Below, in pieces: positions 8,548 to 17,190 of a stretch of DNA of 64,000 bases. Numbering within the stretch: position 1 is the first letter of the stretch; the number at the start of each line of letters is the position of its first letter. The stretch comes from Phycisphaerales bacterium (GTDB taxonomy: Bacteria; Planctomycetota; Phycisphaerae; Phycisphaerales; UBA1924). The stretch covers positions 1-64,000 of the forward strand of contig CANHCQ010000016.1 of the NCBI GenBank assembly GCA_947459215.1, given 5' to 3'. The position numbers and the translations under genes are program-made. Below the pieces are notes generated by a model that made no database searches, was not told the origin of the DNA, and saw nothing but the letters and a program-made list of their open reading frames with translations.

Positions 8548-9939
8548 ATGATTCGTTCGACGATGCAAACGCGGGCTGGAATCGGGACATGGCGTATGGG
8601 ATTCGTGAGCCGGGTAGCGGTGCTGGCGGTGGGGGCGGCGGCGCTTCTGAGCGGCTGCTCGACGATCGAATCGGCTTTTGAGACCGGGCCCAAGAGCCGT
8701 CCGGTGTCATTCAAAGAAGAGCCGGACATCCGGGTGCGGGTGAAGAAGGACGCGATCCTGACCAAGATCGACGGGCCGAGCCGCATGGTGGTGCGGCCGA
8801 GCACGGTGGTGCGGGCCGAGTCGGTGCGTGGGCCGCTGACGTTCCGGGGAACGGTGAACGGCATGGTGATGATCGACGGCAGCGGACGGGAGCGGGAGTT
8901 CGCGCCGGGGACGGATGTGGAGATCCTGCCGCGGGAGATGACCGAGACCGAGCGGCTGTCGAGCGACGCGTACAAGCCGGGCGACGCGATGGTGGTGGAT
9001 GGCGAGACACAGCCGGGGTATCTGGTGATCCATCCGCGAAGTGGCGAGGGCGGGGTGATTGATGTGATCGCGGTGATGCCGATCGAGACGTACGTGCCGG
9101 GGGTGATCAGCCGCGAGTTATTCGCGACGTGGCCCCGGCAGGCGTTCGAGTGCCAGGCCGTCGCGGCGCGGTCGTACGGTCTGCATGAGCGGGAGCGTTC
9201 GCGGCGTGCCCACGAGTTCTTTGATGTTGAGTCGACGACCAAGGACCAGGTGTTTGGTGGGCTGTCGAGCCTGCCGGTGGCGATCGAGGCGACGCGGGCG
9301 ACACGGGGCATGATCGTGACCGAGGGAACGACGGGGGCGCTGGCGAAGGCACCGCTGCGGACGTACTACTCGAGCACGTGCGGCGGTGAACAGGCTTCCG
9401 CAAAGGATGTGTTCCCGACGACCGGCAAGTTCCAGTTCAACGCCGCCAAGCCGCTGGAGGCCAAGAAACGCGAGCACTTCTGCCAGTCGGCCAACCGGTA
9501 TCGGTGGGAAGTGCGGCGGAGCGATACGGAGTTGACGCAGCGCATCCGCGCGTGGGGGCACTACGTCGGTAACCCGGTGAAGAACATGGGGCGGCTGGTG
9601 GAATGCGAGGAATCGGGGCGGAACGTCACCGGACGGCCGATCCGCTACGTCCTCACCGATGATCGGCGGCAGACGTACAAGCTGTCGGCGGAGGAGCTTC
9701 GCAACGCGTGCAACTACACGGCGAGCGGCCTGGGTGAGGTGACGCGCGAGAACCGGGTGAACAGCGGCAATCTCGAGATGACTTTCGCCGGCAGCAGCGT
9801 GCTGATCCGCGGCAAGGGCTTCGGCCACGGCGTGGGGATGTGCCAGTTCTGCGCCAAGGGCATGGCGGAGAAGGGCTGGGATTGGCCCAGCATGATGAAG
9901 CTGTTCTATCCGGGGGCGGGTGTGACGAAGGCGTATTGA
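8548..9939 (+). CDS. SpoIID/LytB domain lipoprotein
   Basis: Exported lipoprotein (LLSGC, C37) with a SpoIID/LytB domain, a family that includes lytic transglycosylases acting on denuded glycan strands. Family hallmarks are VMPIETYVPGVISRE (near residue 175), FECQAVAARSYGLHER with the alanine-rich helix, TYYSSTCGGEQASA, and GKGFGHGVGMCQFCAKGMA near the C-terminus. In Bacillus SpoIID acts during engulfment; in a non-sporulating Gram-negative-type cell a peptidoglycan-remodelling role at division is the likely analogue, but that is inference. Length 463 is longer than typical because of a ~120-residue N-terminal region. GGGAG lies upstream of ATG 8548; ATG 8596 is an alternative start that would still leave a signal peptide. 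Confidence 0.87.
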   Translation: MIRSTMQTRAGIGTWRMGFVSRVAVLAVGAAALLSGCSTIESAFETGPKSRPVSFKEEPDIRVRVKKDAILTKIDGPSRMVVRPSTVVRAESVRGPLTFRGTVNGMVMIDGSGREREFAPGTDVEILPREMTETERLSSDAYKPGDAMVVDGETQPGYLVIHPRSGEGGVIDVIAVMPIETYVPGVISRELFATWPRQAFECQAVAARSYGLHERERSRRAHEFFDVESTTKDQVFGGLSSLPVAIEATRATRGMIVTEGTTGALAKAPLRTYYSSTCGGEQASAKDVFPTTGKFQFNAAKPLEAKKREHFCQSANRYRWEVRRSDTELTQRIRAWGHYVGNPVKNMGRLVECEESGRNVTGRPIRYVLTDDRRQTYKLSAEELRNACNYTASGLGEVTRENRVNSGNLEMTFAGSSVLIRGKGFGHGVGMCQFCAKGMAEKGWDWPSMMKLFYPGAGVTKAY

Positions 9940-9965
9940 GCTGACGTTCGATCGAGAAGACAGTT

Positions 9966-10100
9966 CACCACAGAGACACAGAGGCACAGAGAAGGGACTG
10001 TGTCAATCGGAAAGACGCCTCACTGACCGGGGTCTGGGGTCTCCGTCTCGAGCCAAATTCCTCTTGAATCTCTTCTCTGCGTCTCTGTGCCTCTGTGGTA
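9966..10100. repeat. Palindromic element of CACNGAG octamers
   Basis: A 28-base arm (9966-9993) of CACAGAGA/CACAGAGG units is repeated in inverted orientation at 10073-10100, with only purine-purine mismatches and an ~80-base middle. It fills the gap between two converging genes (SpoIID-like and DUF155), so it may also act as a transcription stop. A sister element lies at 11303-11412. Confidence 0.8.
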
Positions 10101-10113
10101 AATCTTCCCCGCG

Positions 10114-11274
10114 TCACTTCGCCAGCGGCGTCACGAACGGCAGCACGATCGAGACTGCGATGAGGATGATGATGATCCACTCGAGGATCTCCATCCGTCG
10201 CGTGCTGCGCTCGTCGTCGGCTTTCTCGTAGATCTGATTGAGGGTCTCGAGCTTGCGGAGGACCGAGGCGTCCCAGTCGTGGTGGTGCAGGCGCTCGGCG
10301 AGGAGTTTGTAGAAGCGGGCCAGATAGTGGTCGCCGACGAGCTTGATGGCGTTGTTGACGCCCTCGAAGAGCATGGCGGCGTCGATCTGGTGCTGGGCGA
10401 TGCGGCGCATCTCCGAGCGGCTGATGGTCTTGCCGTTGCGGCCGGGGAAGGACGGGTAGACCTCTTCGAGCGCGTCGTCGAGGATCTCGTCGAGGCTGCG
10501 CATCTCGAGCAATTCGACGTTGGCGAACTCGATGATGTCGAGCAGGTCGGCGGCGTCGGAATCGATGACGAACGCCGCGGCGAAGTCGAGAATCGCGGCG
10601 TCGGTATCGCTGTAGCTGATGCGGCAGCCCAGGGCCTCGTCGATCTCCTGCTTGGAAAGCGGGGCGGACTCGCCGCGGAGGATCTGGGCCATCAGCGGGC
10701 GGTTGGCGGCGAGCAGGTCGCTCAGCGGCTGGCCATCGCCGAAGCGGTCGAACTGATAGGTGACGTAGTCCTCGACCAGCAGGCCCAGATGCGGACGCGT
10801 GATCGCCGGCGAGAGTTGCTCGATGAGAGCCTTGAGCCGGCGGGTGCTGTCGGCGAGGAGCTGCTCGTTGTCGTTGAGGGCGTTGGCGAGGGGGAGCAGG
10901 TCGGCGAGCGTGCCGTGGATGGGGAAGGTGTAGGCGACGCTGGCGCCGCCGAAGTCGTAGAAGGTTGTTTCGACGCTGCCGCCGGTGCGGAACGCGGCGA
11001 GTTCGACGTCGGGGCAGGGCTCGAGGACGCGGACGGGGGCGGGATCGAAGGTGAAGTGCTTGGGGGCGCGGCGGCGCTGCGGGAGCTGTTCGCGCAGGGG
11101 GTTGGGCAGCGCGGCAGAGGTGGCGAGGATGTCGGCGGCGCGGGTCAGGTCGACGCCGAAGCCGACGTCGTAGCAAAAGACGACGGTGGCGGTGCCCCGG
11201 ATGGAGGGGTTGATGGACGGGTTGGTGCCGGCGACCGTCCCGGCGTCACGATTGGTGGACGTTTGGGTGGCCAT
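10114..11274 (-). CDS. DUF155 (RMND1/Sif2-like) membrane protein
   Basis: 386-residue protein resembling DUF155, the family of yeast RMD1/Sif2 and mitochondrial RMND1. Support comes from TTFYDFGGASVAYTFPI near residue 100 (family FYDFG motif), a long helical middle rich in acidic and Leu residues, and the single C-terminal membrane helix in MEILEWIIIILIAVSIVLPF, which matches the family's terminal EWIIIxLI segment. The bulk faces the cytoplasm. Bacterial function is not established; eukaryotic members support organelle translation or division. A TACAAT hexamer 5 nt before ATG 11274 suggests a leaderless message. It is divergent from murE. Confidence 0.72.
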   Translation of the reverse strand: MATQTSTNRDAGTVAGTNPSINPSIRGTATVVFCYDVGFGVDLTRAADILATSAALPNPLREQLPQRRRAPKHFTFDPAPVRVLEPCPDVELAAFRTGGSVETTFYDFGGASVAYTFPIHGTLADLLPLANALNDNEQLLADSTRRLKALIEQLSPAITRPHLGLLVEDYVTYQFDRFGDGQPLSDLLAANRPLMAQILRGESAPLSKQEIDEALGCRISYSDTDAAILDFAAAFVIDSDAADLLDIIEFANVELLEMRSLDEILDDALEEVYPSFPGRNGKTISRSEMRRIAQHQIDAAMLFEGVNNAIKLVGDHYLARFYKLLAERLHHHDWDASVLRKLETLNQIYEKADDERSTRRMEILEWIIIILIAVSIVLPFVTPLAK

Positions 11275-11279
11275 ATGGA

Positions 11280-11285
11280 ATTGTA
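11280..11285 (-). promoter_or_regulatory. Candidate -10 hexamer TACAAT, leaderless DUF155 gene
   Basis: On the minus strand TACAAT, one base from TATAAT, precedes ATG 11274 by 5 nt. Confidence 0.45.
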
Positions 11286-11302
11286 GGTTTGGAAGCGGAG
11301 TT

Positions 11303-11412
11303 CACCACGGAGGGCACGGAGAACACGGAGTGAAGCAGGAGAATGGTGCAGAGTCACGGTGCGGTGTCGACTGCCTCGGCCTTTCTCCGTGGTCTCCGTG
11401 ATCTCCGTGGTA
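11303..11412. repeat. Palindromic element of CACGGAG octamers
   Basis: Arms at 11303-11330 and 11385-11412 are inverted copies built from CACGGAGN units, with a ~54-base loop. It lies in the divergent region between the DUF155 gene and murE. Same family as 9966-10100 but with CACGGAG rather than CACAGAG units. Confidence 0.8.
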
Positions 11413-11559
11413 AATCGCCTGCTGCCTTCGGCTGACGACACGCCGCGAAATTCAGCCAGCGAAAGCCACGAACGGGCCGATCTTTCTGGCAGCGCGGGTC
11501 GTCTCGAAGGCGTGCGGGGCACGCCGCGGGATCGGTCGCGGGTGTGTGAAGGGCTTTCG

Positions 11560-13200
11560 ATGCTGCTGGAGGAGTTGATTTCCGGTGTTCGGCACGACGC
11601 GGCGGTGCGCGGCGTGGAACTTCGGCTGCGCGTGCTGGACGCGTTCGACGACTGGAAGCTGATCCGGGTGTGCGACATGACCGAGGACAGCCGCACGGTG
11701 CTGCCCGGGTCGTTGTTTGTGGCACGCAGCGGCGTGAAGTCGGATGGGCGGGTGTTTGCGGCAGCGGCGGTGCGGGCGGGTGCGGAGGTGATCCTGTGCG
11801 AGGAGGGCTCGCGGCTGGAGCTGAGCGCGGACGCAAAGGCGGCGCGGCGGAAGGTGGTGGTGGTCGAGTCGAGTGATGTCGCGCTGGCGTCGGCGATGAT
11901 GGCCGAGCTGTTCTACGGGCGTCCTTCGAGCAAGCTCAAGCTCTTCGGCGTGACCGGAACCAACGGCAAGACGACGACGACGTGGCTGGCGTGGCGGCTG
12001 CTGAATCTGGCCGGAGTGCGAGCGGGGCTGGTGGGAACGGTGATGATCGATGACGGCATCGAGCTGGCGGCGGCGGAGATGACAACGCCGCCGGCGATCG
12101 AGATGAGCCGCACGCTGTCGGTGATGGTCGAGGCCGGGTGTAAGGCGGCGTTCATGGAAGTGTCGAGCCACTCGCTGGTGCAGCACCGCGTAGGCGGGCT
12201 TCACTTCGCGGGGGCGGCGTTCACGAATCTGACGCAGGATCACCTGGACTATCACCAGACGATGGAGAACTACGCCGCGGCGAAGGCGGTGCTGTTCGAG
12301 CGGCTGGGGCCGGGTGAGCCGGCGTTCGTGAACATCGACAGCGCGTGGCACGAGCGGATGACGCGTGATTGCAAGGGGCCGGTGGTGCGATGCTCGCAGC
12401 GCGACGCGGTTGGTGATGCGACGGTGCGGATTGCGGAGATGCACCGGGGCGGGATGCGGTTGCTGCTGCGCGGGCCCTGGGGTGAGATCGATGCGCTGGT
12501 GCCGCTGATCGGTGCGTTCAACGCGATGAATGTGCTGCAGGCGGTGTGCGCGGCACACGCGTGTGGGTTGACGCGAGAGCAGATCGCGGAAGGGTGTACG
12601 CGGCTGGATGCGCCGCCGGGCAGGCTGGAGCGGGTGGCGACGACGACGAGCGAGCCGCTGGTGCTGGTGGATTACGCGCACACGGATGATGGTCTCAAGA
12701 ACGCGCTCTCGACGGTGCGGGCGGTGCTGGGAGGGAAGGGCCGTGTGATCGTGGTCTTTGGCTGCGGCGGGGATCGCGACCAGACCAAGCGGCCCAAGAT
12801 GGGCAAGGTGGCGGCGGAGCTGGGCGATGTGGTGGTTGTGACCAGCGACAATCCGCGGACAGAACGGCCGGGCGACATCATCGACATGGTGCTGGCGGGG
12901 ATTGATGGTGCGAGCCGCGGGAAGGTGAGCGTGCAGGCCGATCGGCGGCGGGCGATCGAGTTCGCGATCCAGGCCGCGACGCCGGACGACATCGTGGTGA
13001 TCGCGGGCAAGGGGCACGAGACGGAGCAGATTCTCCCGGATGGACAGGGCGGGGTGGTGCGGCATCACTTTGACGACCGTGAAGTGGCGCGGGAAGCGAT
13101 CGCGGCGCTGCGGGTCAAGCGTGCGGTGGGGGTTGGGGCAGGGGCGGGGGCACAGAAGAAAGAAAGCCGCGTGGAAGACGCGGCACGGAGCGCGACATGA
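11560..13200 (+). CDS. murE: UDP-MurNAc-tripeptide synthetase (meso-DAP adding)
   Basis: Cytoplasmic Mur ligase that adds the third residue to UDP-MurNAc-L-Ala-D-Glu during peptidoglycan synthesis. N-terminal CDMTEDSRTVLPGSLFVA binds the UDP-sugar; GTNGKTTTTW (near residue 133) is the ATP P-loop; the C-terminal domain carries GCGGDRDQTKRP and TSDNPRTERP. The DNPR motif is the known determinant for meso-diaminopimelate over lysine. GKGHETEQ is close to the end. The 546-residue length assumes ATG 11560, which matches the usual MLLEELI-like start; the frame is open further upstream but runs into a repeat. The stop overlaps the murF start (ATGA), so the two are translationally coupled. The last ~30 residues are a low-complexity Gly/Ala/Lys tail. 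Confidence 0.95.
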   Translation: MLLEELISGVRHDAAVRGVELRLRVLDAFDDWKLIRVCDMTEDSRTVLPGSLFVARSGVKSDGRVFAAAAVRAGAEVILCEEGSRLELSADAKAARRKVVVVESSDVALASAMMAELFYGRPSSKLKLFGVTGTNGKTTTTWLAWRLLNLAGVRAGLVGTVMIDDGIELAAAEMTTPPAIEMSRTLSVMVEAGCKAAFMEVSSHSLVQHRVGGLHFAGAAFTNLTQDHLDYHQTMENYAAAKAVLFERLGPGEPAFVNIDSAWHERMTRDCKGPVVRCSQRDAVGDATVRIAEMHRGGMRLLLRGPWGEIDALVPLIGAFNAMNVLQAVCAAHACGLTREQIAEGCTRLDAPPGRLERVATTTSEPLVLVDYAHTDDGLKNALSTVRAVLGGKGRVIVVFGCGGDRDQTKRPKMGKVAAELGDVVVVTSDNPRTERPGDIIDMVLAGIDGASRGKVSVQADRRRAIEFAIQAATPDDIVVIAGKGHETEQILPDGQGGVVRHHFDDREVAREAIAALRVKRAVGVGAGAGAQKKESRVEDAARSAT

Positions 13201-14675
13201 GTTTCTGGACGCTCGAGTCGATCAAGTCTCTGCTGGGTGGTTCGTGGCTGGCCCGCGGGGCGCCGGGGGCGACGCCGCTGGCGGGCGTGGTGATCGACTC
13301 GCGTCTGGTGAAGCCGGGGAACGTGTTCCTTGCGATGAAGGGCGAGCGGGTGGACGGGCACGCGTATCTCGCCGCGGCGAAGGAGGCGGGCGCGGGGCTG
13401 GCGATCGTCGAGGACGTGGCGGCGTGTGGGACGTTGCCGAGCGGGTTGGCGGTGCTGAAGGTTGAGCGGACGGCGGCGGCGCTGATTCGGCTCGCGACCG
13501 AGTATCGCGCCACGCTGGAAGGCACCAAGGTCGTTGCGGTGTCAGGGTCCAACGGCAAGACGACGACGACGCGGCTGCTGCACGGCGTCTTGGGGGCGCA
13601 TCTGCGGGGCGTGGCGTCGCATAAGAGTTTCAACAACGCCATCGGCGTGCCGCTGACGGTGCTGGCGGCAAAGCCGGGCGATAAGTTCCTGATCTGCGAG
13701 GTCGGGACCAACGCTCCGGGCGAGATCGCGGTGCTGGCGGAGATCGTGAAGCCGGACATCAGTGTCATCACGAGTATCGGGCGCGAGCACCTCGAGGGGC
13801 TGGGCTCGTTGCAGGGCGTGATCGCGGAGGAGGCGGCGATCGCGTCGGGGATTCAGCCCGGCGGCGTGGCGATCGTGCCGGACGCGCCGGCGGAGATCGT
13901 TGAAAGCGTGCGGGCGCGGATGATGAGCTCGGGGCACGCGAAGCCGAACCTCGTGCGGTTCGGGGCGACGCCGCAAGCGGAGTGGCGGGTCGGCGGGATC
14001 GACGTGGACGAGACCGGAACCAGCTTCACCATCAACGAGCGGATGAAGTTTCGGACCAAGCTGGTCGGGGCACACAACGCCTTCAACGCGGCGGCGGTGG
14101 TCGCCGCGGCGCGGCGTTTCGGGCTGGAGGACGCCGCGATTGCGGCGGCGCTGGCGGATGCGGGCGGGGCGGAGTACCGGTTGGCGCTTGAGCAGCATGC
14201 CGGGATCGCGCTCCTCAACGACGCGTACAACGCGAACCCGGATTCGATGCTGGCGGGGCTGCGGACCTTTTCCGATCTCGCGCGGCGTCGCAACCCGGCG
14301 CGGCGGATCGTGGTGTTGGGGGACATGCTCGAACTCGGCGATGCCGCCCCGGATTCGCACCGGGAGATCGGCGACGCGGTGGGGGGCGATGCCTCGATCG
14401 ACATGGCGATCCTGGTTGGGCCGTTGATGATGTTCGCGGCGGAAAGGCTGCGGAAGAAGTGGACCGGAGAGAAGGTTGTGATCCTGCCTCCTCTGGACGA
14501 CGACGCCTCGGCGGCGCGGCTGGCGGGGATGTTGAGGCCGGGCGATTTCGTGTTTCTGAAGGGTTCGCGCCGAATGGGGCTGGAGCGGGTGGCCAAATGC
14601 GTGAAAGCGGCGTTGGATGGTGCAAGAATCGCCCCGGCGGCGAACGCGTCGCTCTCCAGCCCGGCTCACGGATGA
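13197..14675 (+). CDS. murF: UDP-MurNAc-tripeptide:D-Ala-D-Ala ligase
   Basis: Adds D-Ala-D-Ala to complete the UDP-MurNAc-pentapeptide. GVVIDSRLVKPGNVFLAMKG near the N-terminus is the UDP-binding domain, VSGSNGKTTTTRLL (near residue 117) the P-loop, and the C-terminal domain carries NDAYNANPDSMLAGL, the MurF signature, followed by VVLGDMLELGD. 492 residues is a normal length. Its ATG overlaps the murE stop by 4 bases; mraY follows after 62 bases, giving a compact murE-murF-mraY unit. Confidence 0.95.
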   Translation: MSFWTLESIKSLLGGSWLARGAPGATPLAGVVIDSRLVKPGNVFLAMKGERVDGHAYLAAAKEAGAGLAIVEDVAACGTLPSGLAVLKVERTAAALIRLATEYRATLEGTKVVAVSGSNGKTTTTRLLHGVLGAHLRGVASHKSFNNAIGVPLTVLAAKPGDKFLICEVGTNAPGEIAVLAEIVKPDISVITSIGREHLEGLGSLQGVIAEEAAIASGIQPGGVAIVPDAPAEIVESVRARMMSSGHAKPNLVRFGATPQAEWRVGGIDVDETGTSFTINERMKFRTKLVGAHNAFNAAAVVAAARRFGLEDAAIAAALADAGGAEYRLALEQHAGIALLNDAYNANPDSMLAGLRTFSDLARRRNPARRIVVLGDMLELGDAAPDSHREIGDAVGGDASIDMAILVGPLMMFAAERLRKKWTGEKVVILPPLDDDASAARLAGMLRPGDFVFLKGSRRMGLERVAKCVKAALDGARIAPAANASLSSPAHG

Positions 14676-14737
14676 GCCGCGGCGATTGCTTGTCTGTAAG
14701 GCCACTCGGCCGTGTGTCAACGGATTGACCAGCGTGC

Positions 14738-15925
14738 ATGCTCTACGTCCTGCTTGATCTCTGCCGAACGTGGCTCTCCGAACACGGAACGTGGATCGGT
14801 GAGCGCGGCTACTACAGCCTGTTTGCGATCTTGGACCAGATCCAGTTCCGGACGCTGGCGGCGGCGATTCTGAGTTTCGCGATCATGCTGGTCTTCGGGC
14901 GGCGGGTGATCGCGATGCTGGTGCGTCTGAAGATCGGCGATGCCGGGCTGTCGGACGCGGAGGCGCTCAAGCGCCACGCGGCGAGCCGGCAGAACGTGCC
15001 CACGATGGGCGGCATCCTGATCGCCGTCGCGATTCTGATCTCGACCGTGCTGCTCGCGGATATCCGGCAGTTCTATATCCAAGCCGGACTGATCATCTTT
15101 GTGACGTTCGCTGGTGTGGGCGCTGCGGACGATTGGCTGAAGTTGACGGCATCGCGGCGCGGAAGCAAGAGCCGCCAGGGTTTGTATGCGTGGGAGAAGC
15201 TGGTCTTTCAGTTGGGTGTTGCGGCGCTGGTGGCGTGGTTCCTGTACGGGCATACGAACACGCCGGGGTCGGACCTTGCGCACGTGCTGAACCTTCCCGG
15301 GCAGAAGACGTGGGAAAGTCCGGGCAACGTCTCGGGGTCGCTGATCTATCTCGGGCCGCTCGTGTATGTGATCCTCGCGACGCTGATGGTCGCGGGGATG
15401 AGTAACGCGGTGAACATCGCCGACGGCATGGACGGGTTGGTGGGCGGGACGGCCGGGATCGTGTCGATCGGGCTCGTGGTGCTGGCGCTGATCGCCGGCA
15501 GCCAGACGGCGGCTCAGTACCTGCTTGTGCCGCATGTGCCGATCTCCGACGAACTGGCGGTGATGGCGGGGGCGATGGCGGGGGCGTGCTTTGGGTTCCT
15601 CTGGTGGAACTGCGCGCCGGCGAGCGTGTTCATGGGTGATACCGGTGCGCTGGCGCTGGGCGCGCTTGTGGGCTATATCGCGGTCATCACCCGCCAGGAG
15701 GTCGTGATCGTCGCGATGTGCGGCATCTTCATGATCGAGGCGATCTCGGTCGTCATGCAGGTTGGGTACTTCAAGGCCACCGGCGGCAAGCGGATTTTTA
15801 AGGTCGCCCCGTACCACCATCACCTGCACCTCTCGGGCTGGACCGAGCAGCAGATCGTGGCACGGTTCTGGATCGTCACCGTTCTGCTGCTTGCCTTGGC
15901 TCTGGCCACGATCAAGGTGCGGTGA
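14738..15925 (+). CDS. mraY: Phospho-N-acetylmuramoyl-pentapeptide transferase
   Basis: Integral membrane enzyme that moves phospho-MurNAc-pentapeptide to undecaprenyl phosphate, making lipid I. Around ten hydrophobic segments are visible. Signatures: NVPTMGGILI (near residue 88), VGAADDWLKL with the Mg-binding Asp pair, NAVNIADGMDGLVGG (near 225), FMGDTGALALGALVG and PYHHHLHLSGW, the MraY histidine loop, then VARFWIV near the C-terminus. Length 395 is typical allowing for a ~35-residue N-terminal extension. The cluster stops here: murD, ftsW, murG and murC do not follow, and the next gene converges from the minus strand. Confidence 0.95.
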   Translation: MLYVLLDLCRTWLSEHGTWIGERGYYSLFAILDQIQFRTLAAAILSFAIMLVFGRRVIAMLVRLKIGDAGLSDAEALKRHAASRQNVPTMGGILIAVAILISTVLLADIRQFYIQAGLIIFVTFAGVGAADDWLKLTASRRGSKSRQGLYAWEKLVFQLGVAALVAWFLYGHTNTPGSDLAHVLNLPGQKTWESPGNVSGSLIYLGPLVYVILATLMVAGMSNAVNIADGMDGLVGGTAGIVSIGLVVLALIAGSQTAAQYLLVPHVPISDELAVMAGAMAGACFGFLWWNCAPASVFMGDTGALALGALVGYIAVITRQEVVIVAMCGIFMIEAISVVMQVGYFKATGGKRIFKVAPYHHHLHLSGWTEQQIVARFWIVTVLLLALALATIKVR

Positions 15926-15953
15926 AGGGGAGCTGGCCACGCACGAGGGCGTG

Positions 15954-17162
15954 CTACTTCGCGATCAGGATCGCCGGCTCGAGCAGCACGGCACGCGCCT
16001 GAACCTGGTCGTAGCCGCGGCCGAGCACTTCGATGCGGAGTCGCTCCATCCCGCTGCAGTCGATGCTCAGCTCGGCCTCGGGCTTGTCGGCGGAAAGCTC
16101 AAAGGTCTGTGGCTTGGCGAACGCCCCCGATCGCGGCGCGGTCGCGGCAGTGACGGTCGTGTTGCCCCACACACGGGCGGCCTCGGGCAACGAGATCGTG
16201 GCTCGCAGTCGTTTGGCTCCCTGGGGTAACCGCCACTCGCAGGACATCGGGCCGTCGAGCGTGATCGCGGCAAGGCCGATGGGTGCGTCGTCAATCGGCT
16301 GCGTGGTGATCGGCGGTGCCCAACGACGTGACTGCAGCGGCTCCTGCTTCAGCACCTCGCACGCGGCGAGGGGTCGCAGAGCCGCGGGCTCGAAGACGAT
16401 CGCGTCGAGCGCTCCAAGGTCCAGCACCCCGGTCGAATCATCACCGGCGAGCAACCACGCGACGGTCAGGCCGGTGCCGGACGATTGGATGGACTTGGCG
16501 GCGAGGATGGAACCATCGGTGAGGTAGACCAGCTGCGACGATGCGGGCGTTGGTTTTGCGGAGAGCTGAACCCACGCGACGCGGTCCATCAGGATCGTCG
16601 AGTTCTTGCCGCCGACTTCGATCACCAGCTCCGGGCCGATTGACTCGACGAATCCCTCCAACCGGTCGGCGTTGGTGAGCTGCACAATGTCGGCCTTGCT
16701 CGCTTCGAGCGGACGGGGCGCATCGTTGAGTGAGAGCGCGAGCACGTTGTCGAGCGGGGCGACGAACGGCCCGACGCGACGGCTGCGCCAGCGGATGACG
16801 TCTGCCTTGTTGCCGGCCGAGTTGTCGCCGGTCAGAAGAAAGCCCGGGACAAGTTGGCCGTCGGCGAGGCGCAAGACGCCGGGGATCTCTCCGGGCGAAT
16901 CGGCGACGGATAGCGACGTCGGGACGGCGGGACCGTGATGGCGACGGGTGTACGCCGCGAGCAGTTTGCCGCGATCGAGTGATCGTGACCGACCCGAAGC
17001 GTCTCGGTACTGAACGCTCTTGTCGCCCAACCCGACGAGTTCGCCGGAGATGCGAACGAGGTCTCGATCAATGAAGTGAAAAACCGGCGCGTCGTCGGCG
17101 CACGCGACCGCGGCGAAGCCAACGAGTGCAGCGGCGGCGAGATGGAGTGCGGTGGGGTGCAT
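15954..17162 (-). CDS. Exported protein, possible NPCBM-like C-terminal domain
   Basis: 402-residue protein with signal peptide MHPTALHLAAAALVGFAAVACA. Several repeated beta segments follow: a DRDLVRISGELVGLGDKSVQ-type motif recurs as ADRLEGFVESIGPELVIEV and TDGSILAAKSIQSSGTGLTV. The last ~120 residues (CEWRLPQGAKRLRATISLP ... IDCSGMERLRIEVLGRG) resemble the carbohydrate-binding NPCBM/NEW2 fold; this match is from motif recognition only. It is the last gene of the seven-gene minus-strand operon, 28 bases after the squalene-cyclase-like gene, so its job is probably tied to that envelope system. Confidence 0.6.
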   Translation of the reverse strand: MHPTALHLAAAALVGFAAVACADDAPVFHFIDRDLVRISGELVGLGDKSVQYRDASGRSRSLDRGKLLAAYTRRHHGPAVPTSLSVADSPGEIPGVLRLADGQLVPGFLLTGDNSAGNKADVIRWRSRRVGPFVAPLDNVLALSLNDAPRPLEASKADIVQLTNADRLEGFVESIGPELVIEVGGKNSTILMDRVAWVQLSAKPTPASSQLVYLTDGSILAAKSIQSSGTGLTVAWLLAGDDSTGVLDLGALDAIVFEPAALRPLAACEVLKQEPLQSRRWAPPITTQPIDDAPIGLAAITLDGPMSCEWRLPQGAKRLRATISLPEAARVWGNTTVTAATAPRSGAFAKPQTFELSADKPEAELSIDCSGMERLRIEVLGRGYDQVQARAVLLEPAILIAK

Positions 17163-17190
17163 CGGCGGAAGAAAGCAGAGCGGAGAACGA

